From: DASXVU01 sp963732855
GTDB lineage: Archaea > Thermoplasmatota > Thermoplasmata > Methanomassiliicoccales > UBA472
Assembly: GCA_963732855.1 (NCBI GenBank)
Contig: CAVTBB010000003.1
Location: 682,001 to 746,000 of the forward strand
Direction of reading: 5' to 3'
DNA: 64,000 nt
Shown one piece after another: positions 1-8,096 of the stretch (its first letter is position 1; each line of letters begins with the position of its first letter). Under the pieces are notes generated by a model. The model did not search any database. It saw only the letters and a list, made by a program, of their open reading frames with translations, and was not told the DNA's origin. A program made the position numbers and the translations under genes.

Positions 1-575
1 CTTACTGGTAGGGCATCCATGAGGTGGGTCCTGCCGGACTTGAAGGCGTCCATGAACTCCTCTCCCTTCCGTTGCAGGGAGGAAGCCAGCTCATCGAGCT
101 CTGTAAGCAGATCGTCTGCTTTCCACAGGATCGCGATATGGGATGCGGTGGGGAAAGTATCGTTCGTGCTCTGGGACATGTTCACATGGTCGTTCGGGCT
201 GACCGAACGATAGTCTCCTTTGGACTTGCCCATAAGCTCAAGGGCTAGATTGCAAAGCACCTCGTTCACGTTCATGTTGAACGAGGTCCCCGCCCCCGCC
301 TGGAAGACGTCGACCGGGAACTGGTCCATATGCCTCCCGTCCAGTATCTCGTCGCAGGCGGTCACGATAGCTATGCCGATCTCCTCGTCCAGGTCGCCGA
401 CCTCCATGTTCGCCATGGCCGCCGCCTTCTTCACCGTGACGTAGGCTTTTACCATTCCGACCGTCGCCGTTCTGCCGCTGGCCCGGAAATTGTTCAATGC
501 CCTTTCCGTCTGTATGCCATAGACTGCCTCGTCCGGCAGGTCTATCTCCCCCAGGGAGTCCTTCTCCTTCCTCAC
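1..575 (-). CDS. Aspartate ammonia-lyase / class II fumarase family protein (3' part missing)
   Basis: This encodes the N-terminal ~191 residues of a fumarase/aspartase superfamily lyase, which adds or removes water or ammonia at fumarate in the cytosol. Visible signatures are YGIQTERALNNF near the start, GAGTSFNMNVNEV, and HVNMSQSTNDTFPT, the first conserved substrate loop. The GSSxMPxKxNP loop lies beyond the window edge. The YGIQT and SQSTND wording leans towards aspartase; the adjacent sdhAB genes would fit fumarase equally well. The start is GTG, overlapping the TGA of sdhB by four bases (GTGA), with a GGAGAGGAG ribosome binding site just upstream. The ATG-initiated reading frames on this stretch are shadows. 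Function between the two lyases cannot be settled from the fragment. Confidence 0.85.
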   Translation of the reverse strand, partial: MRKEKDSLGEIDLPDEAVYGIQTERALNNFRASGRTATVGMVKAYVTVKKAAAMANMEVGDLDEEIGIAIVTACDEILDGRHMDQFPVDVFQAGAGTSFNMNVNEVLCNLALELMGKSKGDYRSVSPNDHVNMSQSTNDTFPTASHIAILWKADDLLTELDELASSLQRKGEEFMDAFKSGRTHLMDALPV

Positions 576-1339
576 GATCTCCTCTCCTTTCCCTTTTTCC
601 TTTCCTCAAGTACCTGTATCGACCTTCCGATGGCTATGTTCGGAGGCACCTCTCTTGGGCAGACCTTTTTGCAGTTGGAAAAGAACCTGCAAGCCCACCA
701 GCCATGTGGTCCATCGGCCCGGTCCAGCCTCTTATTACCCTCCCCATCGCGTGGATCGATACTGAAACGGTAGAGCTTGGCCAGCGCCGCCGGTCCGAGA
801 TATTCTGGGTCGATCGAATTGATCGGACAGGCGCCATAACAGGCTGCGCACATGATGCAGTTCGTGTACCGCTCCAGCTCGTGGACTTCGTCAGGTTCCA
901 TAAGCGGTTCCCTCTGTTCGGTCTTATCTGCCACCAGCGTCGGTCCTATGCTGCGGTATTTGGCATAGAATTCGTCCATGTTCACTATCAGGTCCTTTAT
1001 CACCGGCAGGTTTGGCAGTGGTTCGATCAGGACCTCGGTCGTCTGATTCCAGCTGACTGTCGGGACTATCGATCGGGATGAGGCTAGCCTCATAGGAATC
1101 TCGTTTACCAGCCCGGCCATCTGAGTCCTGCATGCCAACCTAGGGACCTTGTTGATCAGCAAGGCACAGCTTCCGCAGACCGCCCCGCGGCAGGAGTAAC
1201 GGAACGAGAGCGAGTCATCATGGCGGTCGTGGATCTGAAAGAGCGCATCGAGCACGGTCATGCCCTGATGCACCTCGACATCGTATGCTCCGTATGTCGC
1301 CTCAACTCCCGGAGTCTTTCGGAAGACCCAGACCTTCAT
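572..1339 (-). CDS. sdhB: Succinate dehydrogenase/fumarate reductase iron-sulfur subunit
   Basis: Electron-transfer subunit of succinate dehydrogenase or fumarate reductase. Counting from the TTG at 1342, the 2Fe-2S ligands are C51, C56, C59 and C71, and the C-terminal clusters are bound by C162-x2-C165-x2-C168-x3-C172-P plus C218, C224 and C228-P. About 255 residues, usual for the family. It is not fused to an HdrB-like domain, which argues against thiol:fumarate reductase TfrB. The ATG at 1339 overlaps the sdhA stop (TGATG) and is preferred over the TTG one codon earlier. It is translationally coupled to sdhA upstream and to the lyase downstream. No sdhC or sdhD anchor gene is adjacent. Confidence 0.93.
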   Translation of the reverse strand: MKVWVFRKTPGVEATYGAYDVEVHQGMTVLDALFQIHDRHDDSLSFRYSCRGAVCGSCALLINKVPRLACRTQMAGLVNEIPMRLASSRSIVPTVSWNQTTEVLIEPLPNLPVIKDLIVNMDEFYAKYRSIGPTLVADKTEQREPLMEPDEVHELERYTNCIMCAACYGACPINSIDPEYLGPAALAKLYRFSIDPRDGEGNKRLDRADGPHGWWACRFFSNCKKVCPREVPPNIAIGRSIQVLEERKKGKERRS

Positions 1340-3045
1340 CAATATTCACGCTCCTTGACCTCGAACGTCCCGAGGCGCACCGGCGAGTAGGAGATCGATA
1401 GTCCGTCGTTCCTGACAGAGGTGATGGTGTGCCTGAGGAACTCTGCGTCATCCCTCTTGGGGAAATCGGTCCGGAAGTGTGAGCCGCGGGACTCTCTGCG
1501 ATATAAGGCGCTCAGGCCCACAGATTCCGCGATATTGACCATGCCTCCCAATTCCAACACCTCGAGTAGAGCTTGATTGAAAGGTTTGGTCTTGTCGTCG
1601 ATCGATACCGACATTGTCCGGTGTTGAATGTCCCTTATCATGGCCAGCCCCTTCTCCATCCGTCCTTCCTCGCGGAATATGCCGAAGCTGGCCCACATGA
1701 TCCGTTTCAATTGCTCCCGCAGGGCTGATTGTCTCTCGCCCTCTTTGCGATTGATGATCGAATCGATCCTGCTGGACTCAAGGTCCATGGATTCCCTCAT
1801 CGGCACAAGGTCGGGTCCAGGAGCCCGATCGGTCCCATCAGACATCGAATTGCCTGCAATCCTTCCGAAGACTACGGTCTCCAGTAGCGAGTTACCTCCC
1901 AGCCGGTTCGCCCCGTGGACACTTATGCAGGCACACTCACCGGCGGCATACAAGCCTGGAAGAGCGGTTGCACAATCGTTCATGGCATCCACGCCTCCCA
2001 TGGAATAATGCTGTCCTGGTTGAACTGGAATCGGTCCTGTGCCCGGATCGATACCGGCGAACTCCATGGCTATCTGCCTGATTCCCGGCAGCCTCGATCC
2101 GATCCTATCCTTTCCCAGATGGGTCAGGTCCAGGTCCACAAACCCGCCGTCATGGCCTCGTCCCTCAGCTATCTCCGTTTGAATGGCCCGGGCCACAATG
2201 TCCCTAGGAGCGAGCTCCATGGAGTGCTCCGCATACCGCGACATGAACCGTTCACCGGAAGAGTTCTTCAATATCCCGCCCTCGCCTCGCGCTCCTTCTG
2301 TGATGAGCATGTTGGTCCCGAACAGCGTGGTCGGATGGAACTGGACGAACTCCATGTCCTTCAAACCTAGGCCGGTTGCCAGCGCCAGTGCGGCCCCGTC
2401 CCCGGTGTTGATGTGGGCATTGGTGGAATGTGCATAGATCCTTCCATATCCGCCGGTCGCGAGTAGAAAGGCCTTCGATGCAAATCCCTCGATCTCGCCT
2501 GTGGTGATGTTCACCGCAACACACCCATTGCACCGTCCTCCGGCCTGAACCAGCCTGGTTACGAAATACTCGTCATAGAACGCGATCCTCCTGGACATAC
2601 ACTGCTCATAAAGGGTATGGAGGAGGTTGTGCCCGGTCCGATCAGCAGCATAGCAAGTGCGCGGGAATCCTGCCCCTCCGAAGGGACGCTGGGCGATCTT
2701 GCCCTGTTCGTTCCGGGAAAAGACCGTGCCCATATGTTCCAGTTCCATGACCGCTCTGGGCGCGTCCTGGCATAGGATTATCACTGCGTCCTGGTCGGCC
2801 AGGTAATCGGCTCCTTTTACGGTATCAAGCGAGTGCGCCTCCCAGCTGTCCATGCCCTTGGTCAGGTTGTTCCCAAGGGCGGCATTGATTCCTCCCTGTG
2901 CGGCGACCGAATGGGATCTGAGCGGATGCACTTTGGACAGTACTGCCACATCCCGGCCTCGGTCCGAGGCAGAAATGGCCGCCATTAGGCCGGTCAAACC
3001 TCCGCCGACAATCACAATTTCATGGGAATGGATGAGATATGGCAT
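1339..3045 (-). CDS. sdhA: Succinate dehydrogenase/fumarate reductase flavoprotein subunit
   Basis: Catalytic flavoprotein that interconverts succinate and fumarate. The FAD-binding GGGLTGL is at about residues 14-20 and the SHSVAAQGG motif, with the histidine that carries FAD covalently, at about 44-52. Substrate and proton-relay motifs HPTTLFG, ITEGARGEGG and HGANRLGGNSLLE follow in the expected order. 568 residues, normal length. First gene of the sdhA-sdhB-lyase operon. An AT-rich TATA-like element lies about 85 bases upstream of the ATG. Direction of the reaction in vivo (oxidative or reductive) cannot be read from sequence. Confidence 0.94.
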   Translation of the reverse strand: MPYLIHSHEIVIVGGGLTGLMAAISASDRGRDVAVLSKVHPLRSHSVAAQGGINAALGNNLTKGMDSWEAHSLDTVKGADYLADQDAVIILCQDAPRAVMELEHMGTVFSRNEQGKIAQRPFGGAGFPRTCYAADRTGHNLLHTLYEQCMSRRIAFYDEYFVTRLVQAGGRCNGCVAVNITTGEIEGFASKAFLLATGGYGRIYAHSTNAHINTGDGAALALATGLGLKDMEFVQFHPTTLFGTNMLITEGARGEGGILKNSSGERFMSRYAEHSMELAPRDIVARAIQTEIAEGRGHDGGFVDLDLTHLGKDRIGSRLPGIRQIAMEFAGIDPGTGPIPVQPGQHYSMGGVDAMNDCATALPGLYAAGECACISVHGANRLGGNSLLETVVFGRIAGNSMSDGTDRAPGPDLVPMRESMDLESSRIDSIINRKEGERQSALREQLKRIMWASFGIFREEGRMEKGLAMIRDIQHRTMSVSIDDKTKPFNQALLEVLELGGMVNIAESVGLSALYRRESRGSHFRTDFPKRDDAEFLRHTITSVRNDGLSISYSPVRLGTFEVKEREY

Positions 3046-3414
3046 GTTGTAGAACGCGGCTCCCTATCAATTTCTATTGTCTCCCAGGCCGTATAATCTT
3101 TTGCCACTGGTTCATATTATTCTAATCATTATATATTACATGCTCTCTTTCGAACAGATAAAAAATTACTCTCCTCACATCCTTCCAGATGTAGTCGACC
3201 GAATCTAAACCGAGTTAGGGCGGCGGCGAAAAGTTTGTTGGATTTTCAGGCGTTCACGTGATACTTGACCTTGATGCAGGTGTAATTTGCCTTCCATATG
3301 CATTCTCGCTTTTTCACTCATTTTTACCAGTGGTCGATTCAGTCAATTCCATGTTCAACTGGTATAGGCCATCTACTATGGAACGGTGGCTAAAGAAGAC
3401 CAATTAGATGAGAC
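3046..3414. other. Intergenic region upstream of sdhA
   Basis: No gene seen. It holds the sdhA promoter area: the minus strand reads GTAATATATAATGATT around 3125-3140, a good archaeal TATA candidate. The remainder to the end of the DGC gene shows no ORF, tRNA or strong hairpin that I could support. Confidence 0.5.
3126..3140 (-). promoter_or_regulatory. TATA-like promoter element of sdhA
   Basis: The AT-only run on the minus strand (AATATATAATG) lies about 85 bases before the sdhA ATG and is the only strong TATA candidate in the gap. It would give a leader of about 55-60 bases. Position-based inference only. Confidence 0.4.
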
Positions 3415-3786
3415 TCAGAGATGTTTTTTGAGCTCTGATACGATCATTTGGACCTCTTCTGGAGCATATCTCATGTCCATGCTCTTTTTGATGCCTAGCT
3501 CGGTTACCATTATGTACACCTCTGGCATGATCTCCGCCTGCTCAAGGGTCTTGAAGGCGCATTTGTTTGGGCAGCCATCGATGCAAATGACCTTTCTTGA
3601 TTTGTTTGGTGTGATCATTGCTTCAATGTGTGCCCCGATGGCCGCTATGCATCCAATCTTAACCTTCCCCTCCCAATAGAGTTGCCTGCAGGCATCGTTC
3701 GCTGCCTGTCCGACGCTCGAGGAACCGGAGCACTGGAATATCCAGGGCAGTTGTTTTGGCACTTCTTTGTCTTCTCCCATATCCAT
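3415..3786 (-). CDS. DGC-domain (putative zinc-binding) protein
   Basis: A 123-residue protein matching the DGC family, small cysteine-rich proteins named for an Asp-Gly-Cys motif and thought to bind zinc. Visible motifs are FQCSGSSSVGQ (C19), C33, GCIAAIGAH (C46) and CIDGCPNKCAFK (C68, C72, C76). No membrane segment or signal peptide. Biochemical role is unknown for the family. It lies upstream of, and opposite to, a corrinoid/methyltransferase operon, and two further DGC proteins occur at 12.2-12.9 kb with a hydantoinase-like ATPase, so a link to methyl-transfer or metal handling is possible but only inferred. Confidence 0.75.
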   Translation of the reverse strand: MDMGEDKEVPKQLPWIFQCSGSSSVGQAANDACRQLYWEGKVKIGCIAAIGAHIEAMITPNKSRKVICIDGCPNKCAFKTLEQAEIMPEVYIMVTELGIKKSMDMRYAPEEVQMIVSELKKHL

Positions 3787-4286
3787 AATCTCCCTTGTTA
3801 TTTATCAGATCGATTCATCGACTTCGATAAGTTTGCATTAACGTATTACAATGGGGTTTCATAATAAAAAAAGGTGGTGCGATGCCGGGGGTTCCTTTTT
3901 TCAGATCTAGCGGGGCACTCATACTGTTTCACATCTTTGTTCCAGGACTAGTATGTCCATATTATGGATCGGTCGGCAATTATCCTTTTCGTTGGATGGA
4001 TAAACCATAGCTAATGGGAGAACGGGTTTCAAATATTCGGCCGCTGGCGTATTGGTGTTCCTAACGTCCATTGCTAGGGGTGTAGATATCATTTTTGAGA
4101 CAGCTGGACAGGCAACATCGTTTATTATTTTGTAACCAGCGATCATAGGTGATTAACAAAATCAATTGTCTTAACATACCCCTATGGATGGATAGACCAT
4201 CCGTAACAATCTATAATACTGTATCACCGGGATGCATTGCCGAAGTCGTCGATTTCTAGCTCAACGACGCTTCAAGGTGGAATATA
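3787..4286. other. Divergent intergenic region between DGC gene and corrinoid operon
   Basis: A 500-base gap holding divergent control signals: a TTTATTATGA box on the minus strand near 3862-3875 for the DGC gene, and the inverted repeat, TATA-like box and ribosome binding site of the corrinoid operon near 4183-4280. A 75-residue minus-strand ORF (3919-4146) is open but shows no family signature or clear ribosome binding site, and I do not call it a gene. Confidence 0.5.
4183..4217 (+). promoter_or_regulatory. Promoter with inverted repeat for the corrinoid protein operon
   Basis: GGATGG-ATAGA-CCATCC (4186-4202) forms a perfect six-base inverted repeat, extendable to nine with one G-T pair, immediately upstream of a TATA-like TCTATAATA (4209-4217). 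This is the layout of a regulator site overlapping the transcription factor B contact. A good ribosome binding site AAGGTGG follows at 4274-4280. Operator function is inferred. Confidence 0.45.
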
Positions 4287-4925
4287 ATGAGTAAAGAAGA
4301 GATTCTAGCGGGACTGGAAAAGTCAGTAGTGGCCGGGAAGAAGCAGGATGCCGTTCAACATGCCAAGGATGCCATTGCAGCAGGCGTGAAGGCTCTAGAT
4401 GCTATCGACCACGGGCTTATCAAGGGAATGAACATCGTTGGTGACAAGTACGCTGCACACGAGTTCTATCTGCCCCAGGTGTTGCTCGCTGCGGATTCGA
4501 TGTATGGTGCTCTGGATGTTCTGTTGCCCCATATCCCCAAGGCGGATGCGGACAAGAGGATTGGAGTTGTCATCGGAGTGGTCGAGGGAGATGTCCATGA
4601 CATCGGCAAGAACATCGTCAAGACGATGTGCACCGCTGCCGGGTTTGACGTCCACGATTTGGGCCGTGACGTACCTCCGGAGACATTCATCGCCAAGGCC
4701 AAAGAAACCAAGTCACAAGTAGTGGCAATGAGCACCTTGATGACCCCCACCATGGATGGCATGAAGGCTGTCATGGACGGTCTGGTCGAATCAGGAATCA
4801 GGATGAATGTTAAGACGATCATCGGAGGAGCTCCCACATCGAAAGAGTTCGCTGATGACATCGGCGCCGATTTCTGGGCGGGTAACGCACAGGAGGCGGT
4901 GGTTAAACTCAAGGGGGCTATCTAA
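4287..4925 (+). CDS. Corrinoid (B12-binding) methyltransferase protein, MtaC/MtbC family
   Basis: Corrinoid carrier that accepts a methyl group from a substrate-specific methyltransferase and passes it to a second methyltransferase. The helical cap domain spans about residues 1-85. The cobalamin-binding Rossmann domain follows, with the base-off motif DVHDIGKN (lower-ligand His104), STLMTPTM, and GGAPTSKEFADDIGADFWAGNA near the end. 212 residues, normal for MtaC/MtbC/MttC. The ATG follows AAGGTGG at ideal spacing. Two bases separate its stop from the next gene, a UroD-type methyltransferase. No MtaB, MtbB, MttB or MtmB partner lies nearby, so the methyl donor (methanol, methylamine, methoxy-aromatic or methylthiol) is unknown. 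Confidence 0.9.
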   Translation: MSKEEILAGLEKSVVAGKKQDAVQHAKDAIAAGVKALDAIDHGLIKGMNIVGDKYAAHEFYLPQVLLAADSMYGALDVLLPHIPKADADKRIGVVIGVVEGDVHDIGKNIVKTMCTAAGFDVHDLGRDVPPETFIAKAKETKSQVVAMSTLMTPTMDGMKAVMDGLVESGIRMNVKTIIGGAPTSKEFADDIGADFWAGNAQEAVVKLKGAI

Positions 4926-4927
4926 AA

Positions 4928-6030
4928 ATGGCTGACACTATGAACCATATCGAGAGGGCAGTCGCGTCCCTGCAGGACAAGCCTGTGGACCGCCTGTCGA
5001 CCTACCCGCTGGCGATGGGCGTATGCCGCCGCACCGTCGGCGATGGCACAATGACCTACCGGGACTGGGCATCGGACCCGAAGAAGTTTGCCGCCGGTTT
5101 CATCGCTGGACAGAAGTATTTCGACTTCGACTGGGCCATCGGCCTGATGGACCTTTCCGTCATGGCCGGCGATCTGGGCGCCACCGTAAGGATGGATGAC
5201 CAGAACACCCCGTTCGTCACCGAGCCGGCGTTCAAGACCGTGGAGGACTACGAGACCTTCGAGGTCCCGGACGTGCACAAGGGACGCTCCGGAGTTCTGC
5301 TCGAGGGAACCAGCTCTTCACCGACGCGCTGAAGAGCCAGGTGATATGCGCGGGATTCATCGAAGGCCCGCTGCTGGCGCTGACGCAGTCGACCGGCGCG
5401 GAGAAGGTCTTCATGGACATGTACAACCACCGCGGCGCCATACACAAGGCGCTGGCCAAGCTGACCGAGTTCGACATGAAGCTGATCGACGGCTTCAAGG
5501 AGACTGGCTGCGCTGGTTTGGTCTGGGACTACCTGTGGGGCAGCTATTCATGCCTGGGCGACAAGGAGTACGAGGAGTTCGAGAGCAACGACAAGTACGC
5601 CCTCAAGCTGAACGCGCGCGTCGCCGAGCTCGGCATGGCCAACTGCATCCACAACTGCGCCGACCTGCCGCACCTGGACACCCAGGTCAAGAAGATGAAG
5701 CCGGCGATCTACTCGATGGCCTACTACCCGTTGATCCCCGGATCGCCGTCCCCGAAGGAAGCGATCGGCAAGGGATACGCAGACAACTGTCTGCTCGCCG
5801 GGGAGGTCGACCCGCAGCTGTTCGTTCGCGGAACGACCGAGAAGACGCAGAAGACCACCATGAACCTGGTGCAAGAGGTCAAGACCGCTCTCTGCGAGAG
5901 GGGCCTGCACTCCAGGTATTGCATCGCGTCCGGATGCGAGGTACCGCCCACCGTGACGACCAAGCTTGAGAACATCAAGATGTGCGTCGACACCGTGAAG
6001 CAGTATGGCCAGGTCACCTGCGCAAAGTAA
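4928..6030 (+). pseudogene. UroD-family corrinoid methyltransferase (MtaA/MtbA-like), one frameshift
   Basis: Zinc-dependent methyltransferase of the uroporphyrinogen decarboxylase fold, which takes methyl from the corrinoid protein encoded just upstream. About 367 residues if the frame is repaired. The zinc ligands are visible as CIHNCAD (H-x-C) and SGCEVPP near the C-terminus. The upstream part ends at a TGA at 5330; the downstream part reads EGNQLFTDALKSQVICAGF in another frame, so one base is missing near 5305-5315. The stop is TGA created by the shift, not an amber codon. The gene is visibly richer in G/C at third positions than its neighbours. A sequencing error in a highly expressed gene is the likeliest explanation. 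Confidence 0.8.
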
Positions 6031-6039
6031 GCGTCGAAT

Positions 6040-6072
6040 GCAGAACAAACCCTTTCCCTTTACATTATTTTG
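6040..6072 (+). terminator. Pyrimidine-rich terminator after the methyltransferase operon
   Basis: CCCTTTCCCTTTACATTATTTT follows the methyltransferase stop. Similar CCTTTCCCTTTT tracts follow other plus-strand genes here (near 23280 and 38890), as expected for archaeal T-tract termination. Confidence 0.4.
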
Positions 6073-6205
6073 TGAATTAGATATTAATAGTATTTGTTTT
6101 GAACGATTCTAGATTCCGCCATCTTTGAGGGAGGTTTCGGGACTTTCCATCATAGAGTAGTTTGGACGCTTATCCTAGATAATCTTCCAAATTCTTTCAT
6201 CTTGT

Positions 6206-6790
6206 TTAACTTTCCGATTCGTCAAGGCCAGAGCGATTCCTGGCAGTAATTTTGGTCACTCTTTCAAGTGAATAGGATGCTCCCTTGCTGACGAACTGAC
6301 TTTTATCCATCAACAACCTCTCGAGTATAGAAATAGATGATTGTTGAGCAAGCCCCATCTTTTCTGCCAATCTGCCCAGAGCCCAAGCGGCCATGCCGCG
6401 GACCTGAACATTCCCATCTTCAAGGGATCGATTTAAGGGTTCTATTGACTCAATGACTCCTACCTTAACACCTGCTAGCTCCCCAAGAGACCAGGTGGCA
6501 TTTTCCCTAATTTCTTCATCAGAGTCTGCGAGTAATGAAATTATCTTATCCAGGGGGGCTGACTGAATCGCCTTGTTCTGGGCGAGTTTGGCGATGCACC
6601 ATGAAGCAGATCTCCTAATCTCCAGATCATCATTGTCTAGTAGTATAGACAGTGGCTGGAGTGATGACGCGTCGGCTTCCATCGCTCGTAGCATTTCGTT
6701 TAAAGCAGACAGAGCCGCTTTGATCCTATCCTCTTCCCCTGAAGCCAGTTCTGCATTGAGGATGGATTGTTTCCCAGCGGTCATAATCAT
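6206..6790 (-). CDS. HEAT-repeat protein
   Basis: A 194-residue all-helical repeat protein. At least four HEAT/Armadillo-like units are visible through recurring motifs: LEIRRSASWCIAKLAQ, EIRENATWSLGELAG, NVQVRGMAAWALGRLAE and FVSKGASYSLERV, spaced about 36-40 residues. Such proteins are scaffolds or PBS-lyase-like adaptors; no catalytic residues are evident. The ATG at 6790 overlaps the stop of the upstream cysteine-rich gene by four bases (ATGA), so this start is preferred over one 12 codons earlier. Likely cotranscribed with that gene; partner and function unknown. Confidence 0.75.
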   Translation of the reverse strand: MIMTAGKQSILNAELASGEEDRIKAALSALNEMLRAMEADASSLQPLSILLDNDDLEIRRSASWCIAKLAQNKAIQSAPLDKIISLLADSDEEIRENATWSLGELAGVKVGVIESIEPLNRSLEDGNVQVRGMAAWALGRLAEKMGLAQQSSISILERLLMDKSQFVSKGASYSLERVTKITARNRSGLDESES

Positions 6791-6987
6791 TTCTTCGTTT
6801 CTCGCTTCACCATATAGAAGTCGCATTGGCAGTAGTAAACCTCGCCTTCACACACTTCGTAATCCTTGAGCTGAAGGACATCACAGCGGATTCGTCTGGC
6901 CTTGCAGCTGGCACAACGACCATCGGGTGCATGCCAGAGACATCGTGGTCTGCTTTCTAAGATCGTTTCCATGTCTAGAACGCCCAT
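6787..6987 (-). CDS. Small cysteine-rich protein, possible metal-binding
   Basis: A 66-residue protein with seven cysteines (C16, C25, C28, C35, C46, C53, C55) in a pattern suggesting a zinc- or iron-sulfur-binding fold. No named family recognised. It overlaps the HEAT-repeat gene by four bases, which supports it being real. Directly upstream on the same strand, about 6990-7115, another frame reads protein-like sequence (VVARVIQSVRDAGEMANAV...) that could be an N-terminal extension lost by a frameshift, or a separate short peptide. I could not decide between these. Confidence 0.5.
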   Translation of the reverse strand: MGVLDMETILESRPRCLWHAPDGRCASCKARRIRCDVLQLKDYEVCEGEVYYCQCDFYMVKRETKK

Positions 6988-7178
6988 CTAGTATGGCAAA
7001 TTGGACAGTTATCCTTTTCGTTGCGACGACCGATTCATCCAGGGCCCTGTTATTCAATGTCCTTACCGCATTTGCCATCTCTCCAGCATCTCGGACGGAT
7101 TGAATGACCCTGGCGACAACTATTTGCTTGGGTACGTTTCAGATACATTCATCTAAACATACTCTGCTCTAAGATGTG

Positions 7179-8096
7179 ATGCCAGCCCTCGAAGTTCGCA
7201 ACCTGAGGAAGAGTTTCGGTGATGTCCAGGCAGTAAAGGATATTTCATTCTCAGTGGAACCCAAGGAATTCTTCGGTCTTCTGGGGCCGAACGGTGCTGG
7301 TAAGACCACCACTATCAGGATGATAACCGGTGTCCTAAAGCCCGATGCTGGATCAGTGATGATCGATGGTATCGACCTAATGAGCAGGTTCCTCGACGCC
7401 AAGATGAAGATGGGCGTGATTCCAGAAGTTGGCAACATATATCCTGATCTGAGTGCCAGGGAGAACATCGAACTGGTCGGCAGGTTCTATGGCCTTTCCA
7501 GAGCGACCAGGGAGCAGAGGACAGAGAAACTGCTTACCGACCTCGGTCTTAAGGACCGGGCCGACGACTTTGCCCGCAAATTTTCCAAGGGGATGAGGCA
7601 GAGGGTGAGCATCGCCTGCGCCATGGTGCATGAGCCGCCTATCCTTATCCTCGATGAACCGACTGAAGGTCTGGACGTCATGAGCCGTCGTCTGATTGTG
7701 GACAAGGTGAAGGAAATGAACCGGAGCGGATCCACTGTGATCCTCACCACGCACAATATCGAAGAGGCGAATCGCCTTTGCAATAGGGTTTGCATCGTGA
7801 ACAAAGGCGGCATAGTGGCCATCGATTCTCCGGAGCGGCTGCGCCGGACGGCAGAGAAGATGCAGTCGGTAGAGGTTGGCTTTGACCGGAAGGTGGAACA
7901 GGCCTGGTTCCTTTCCGAATACATCAACCGGGTCGAGCAATGCAACGAAAAATGGCGTTTCTATACTGAGGACCCAGACAAGGCCATCGAGCAAATCGTA
8001 AAGGTCAAGGAAACGCAAGGGTTGAGAATTCTCTCGATCAGCACGTCTGGGCCGACGCTTGAGGACGTCTTCGTCAAACTGTGCGAGGTGCCCTGA
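7179..8096 (+). CDS. ABC transporter ATP-binding protein
   Basis: ATPase subunit of a two-gene ABC-2 type exporter. Walker A GPNGAGKTTT is near residue 38, the signature FSKGMRQRVS near 133, Walker B ILILDEPTEGLD near 155 and the switch histidine in TTHNIEEA near 190. A C-terminal regulatory region of about 90 residues follows, with TLEDVFVKL at the end, typical of the CcmA/NatA (COG1131) group. The ATG at 7179 is preferred over an in-frame GTG one codon earlier. It overlaps the permease gene by one base (TGATG). Substrate is not predictable. Confidence 0.92.
   Translation: MPALEVRNLRKSFGDVQAVKDISFSVEPKEFFGLLGPNGAGKTTTIRMITGVLKPDAGSVMIDGIDLMSRFLDAKMKMGVIPEVGNIYPDLSARENIELVGRFYGLSRATREQRTEKLLTDLGLKDRADDFARKFSKGMRQRVSIACAMVHEPPILILDEPTEGLDVMSRRLIVDKVKEMNRSGSTVILTTHNIEEANRLCNRVCIVNKGGIVAIDSPERLRRTAEKMQSVEVGFDRKVEQAWFLSEYINRVEQCNEKWRFYTEDPDKAIEQIVKVKETQGLRILSISTSGPTLEDVFVKLCEVP

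Noticed and set aside
238..609. 123-residue minus-strand ATG ORF
   Set aside because: Gly/Arg-rich shadow in the wrong frame; the real gene there is the GTG-initiated lyase.
3919..4146. 75-residue minus-strand ORF
   Set aside because: No ribosome binding site, no recognised motif and atypical composition; it sits in a divergent promoter region.
5325..5340. Possible pyrrolysine (amber) readthrough in the methyltransferase
   Set aside because: The in-frame stop is TGA and the downstream protein continues in a different frame, so this is a frameshift and not TAG recoding.
5196..5969. 257-residue plus-strand ORF
   Set aside because: Arg/Pro-rich out-of-frame shadow of the GC-rich methyltransferase gene.
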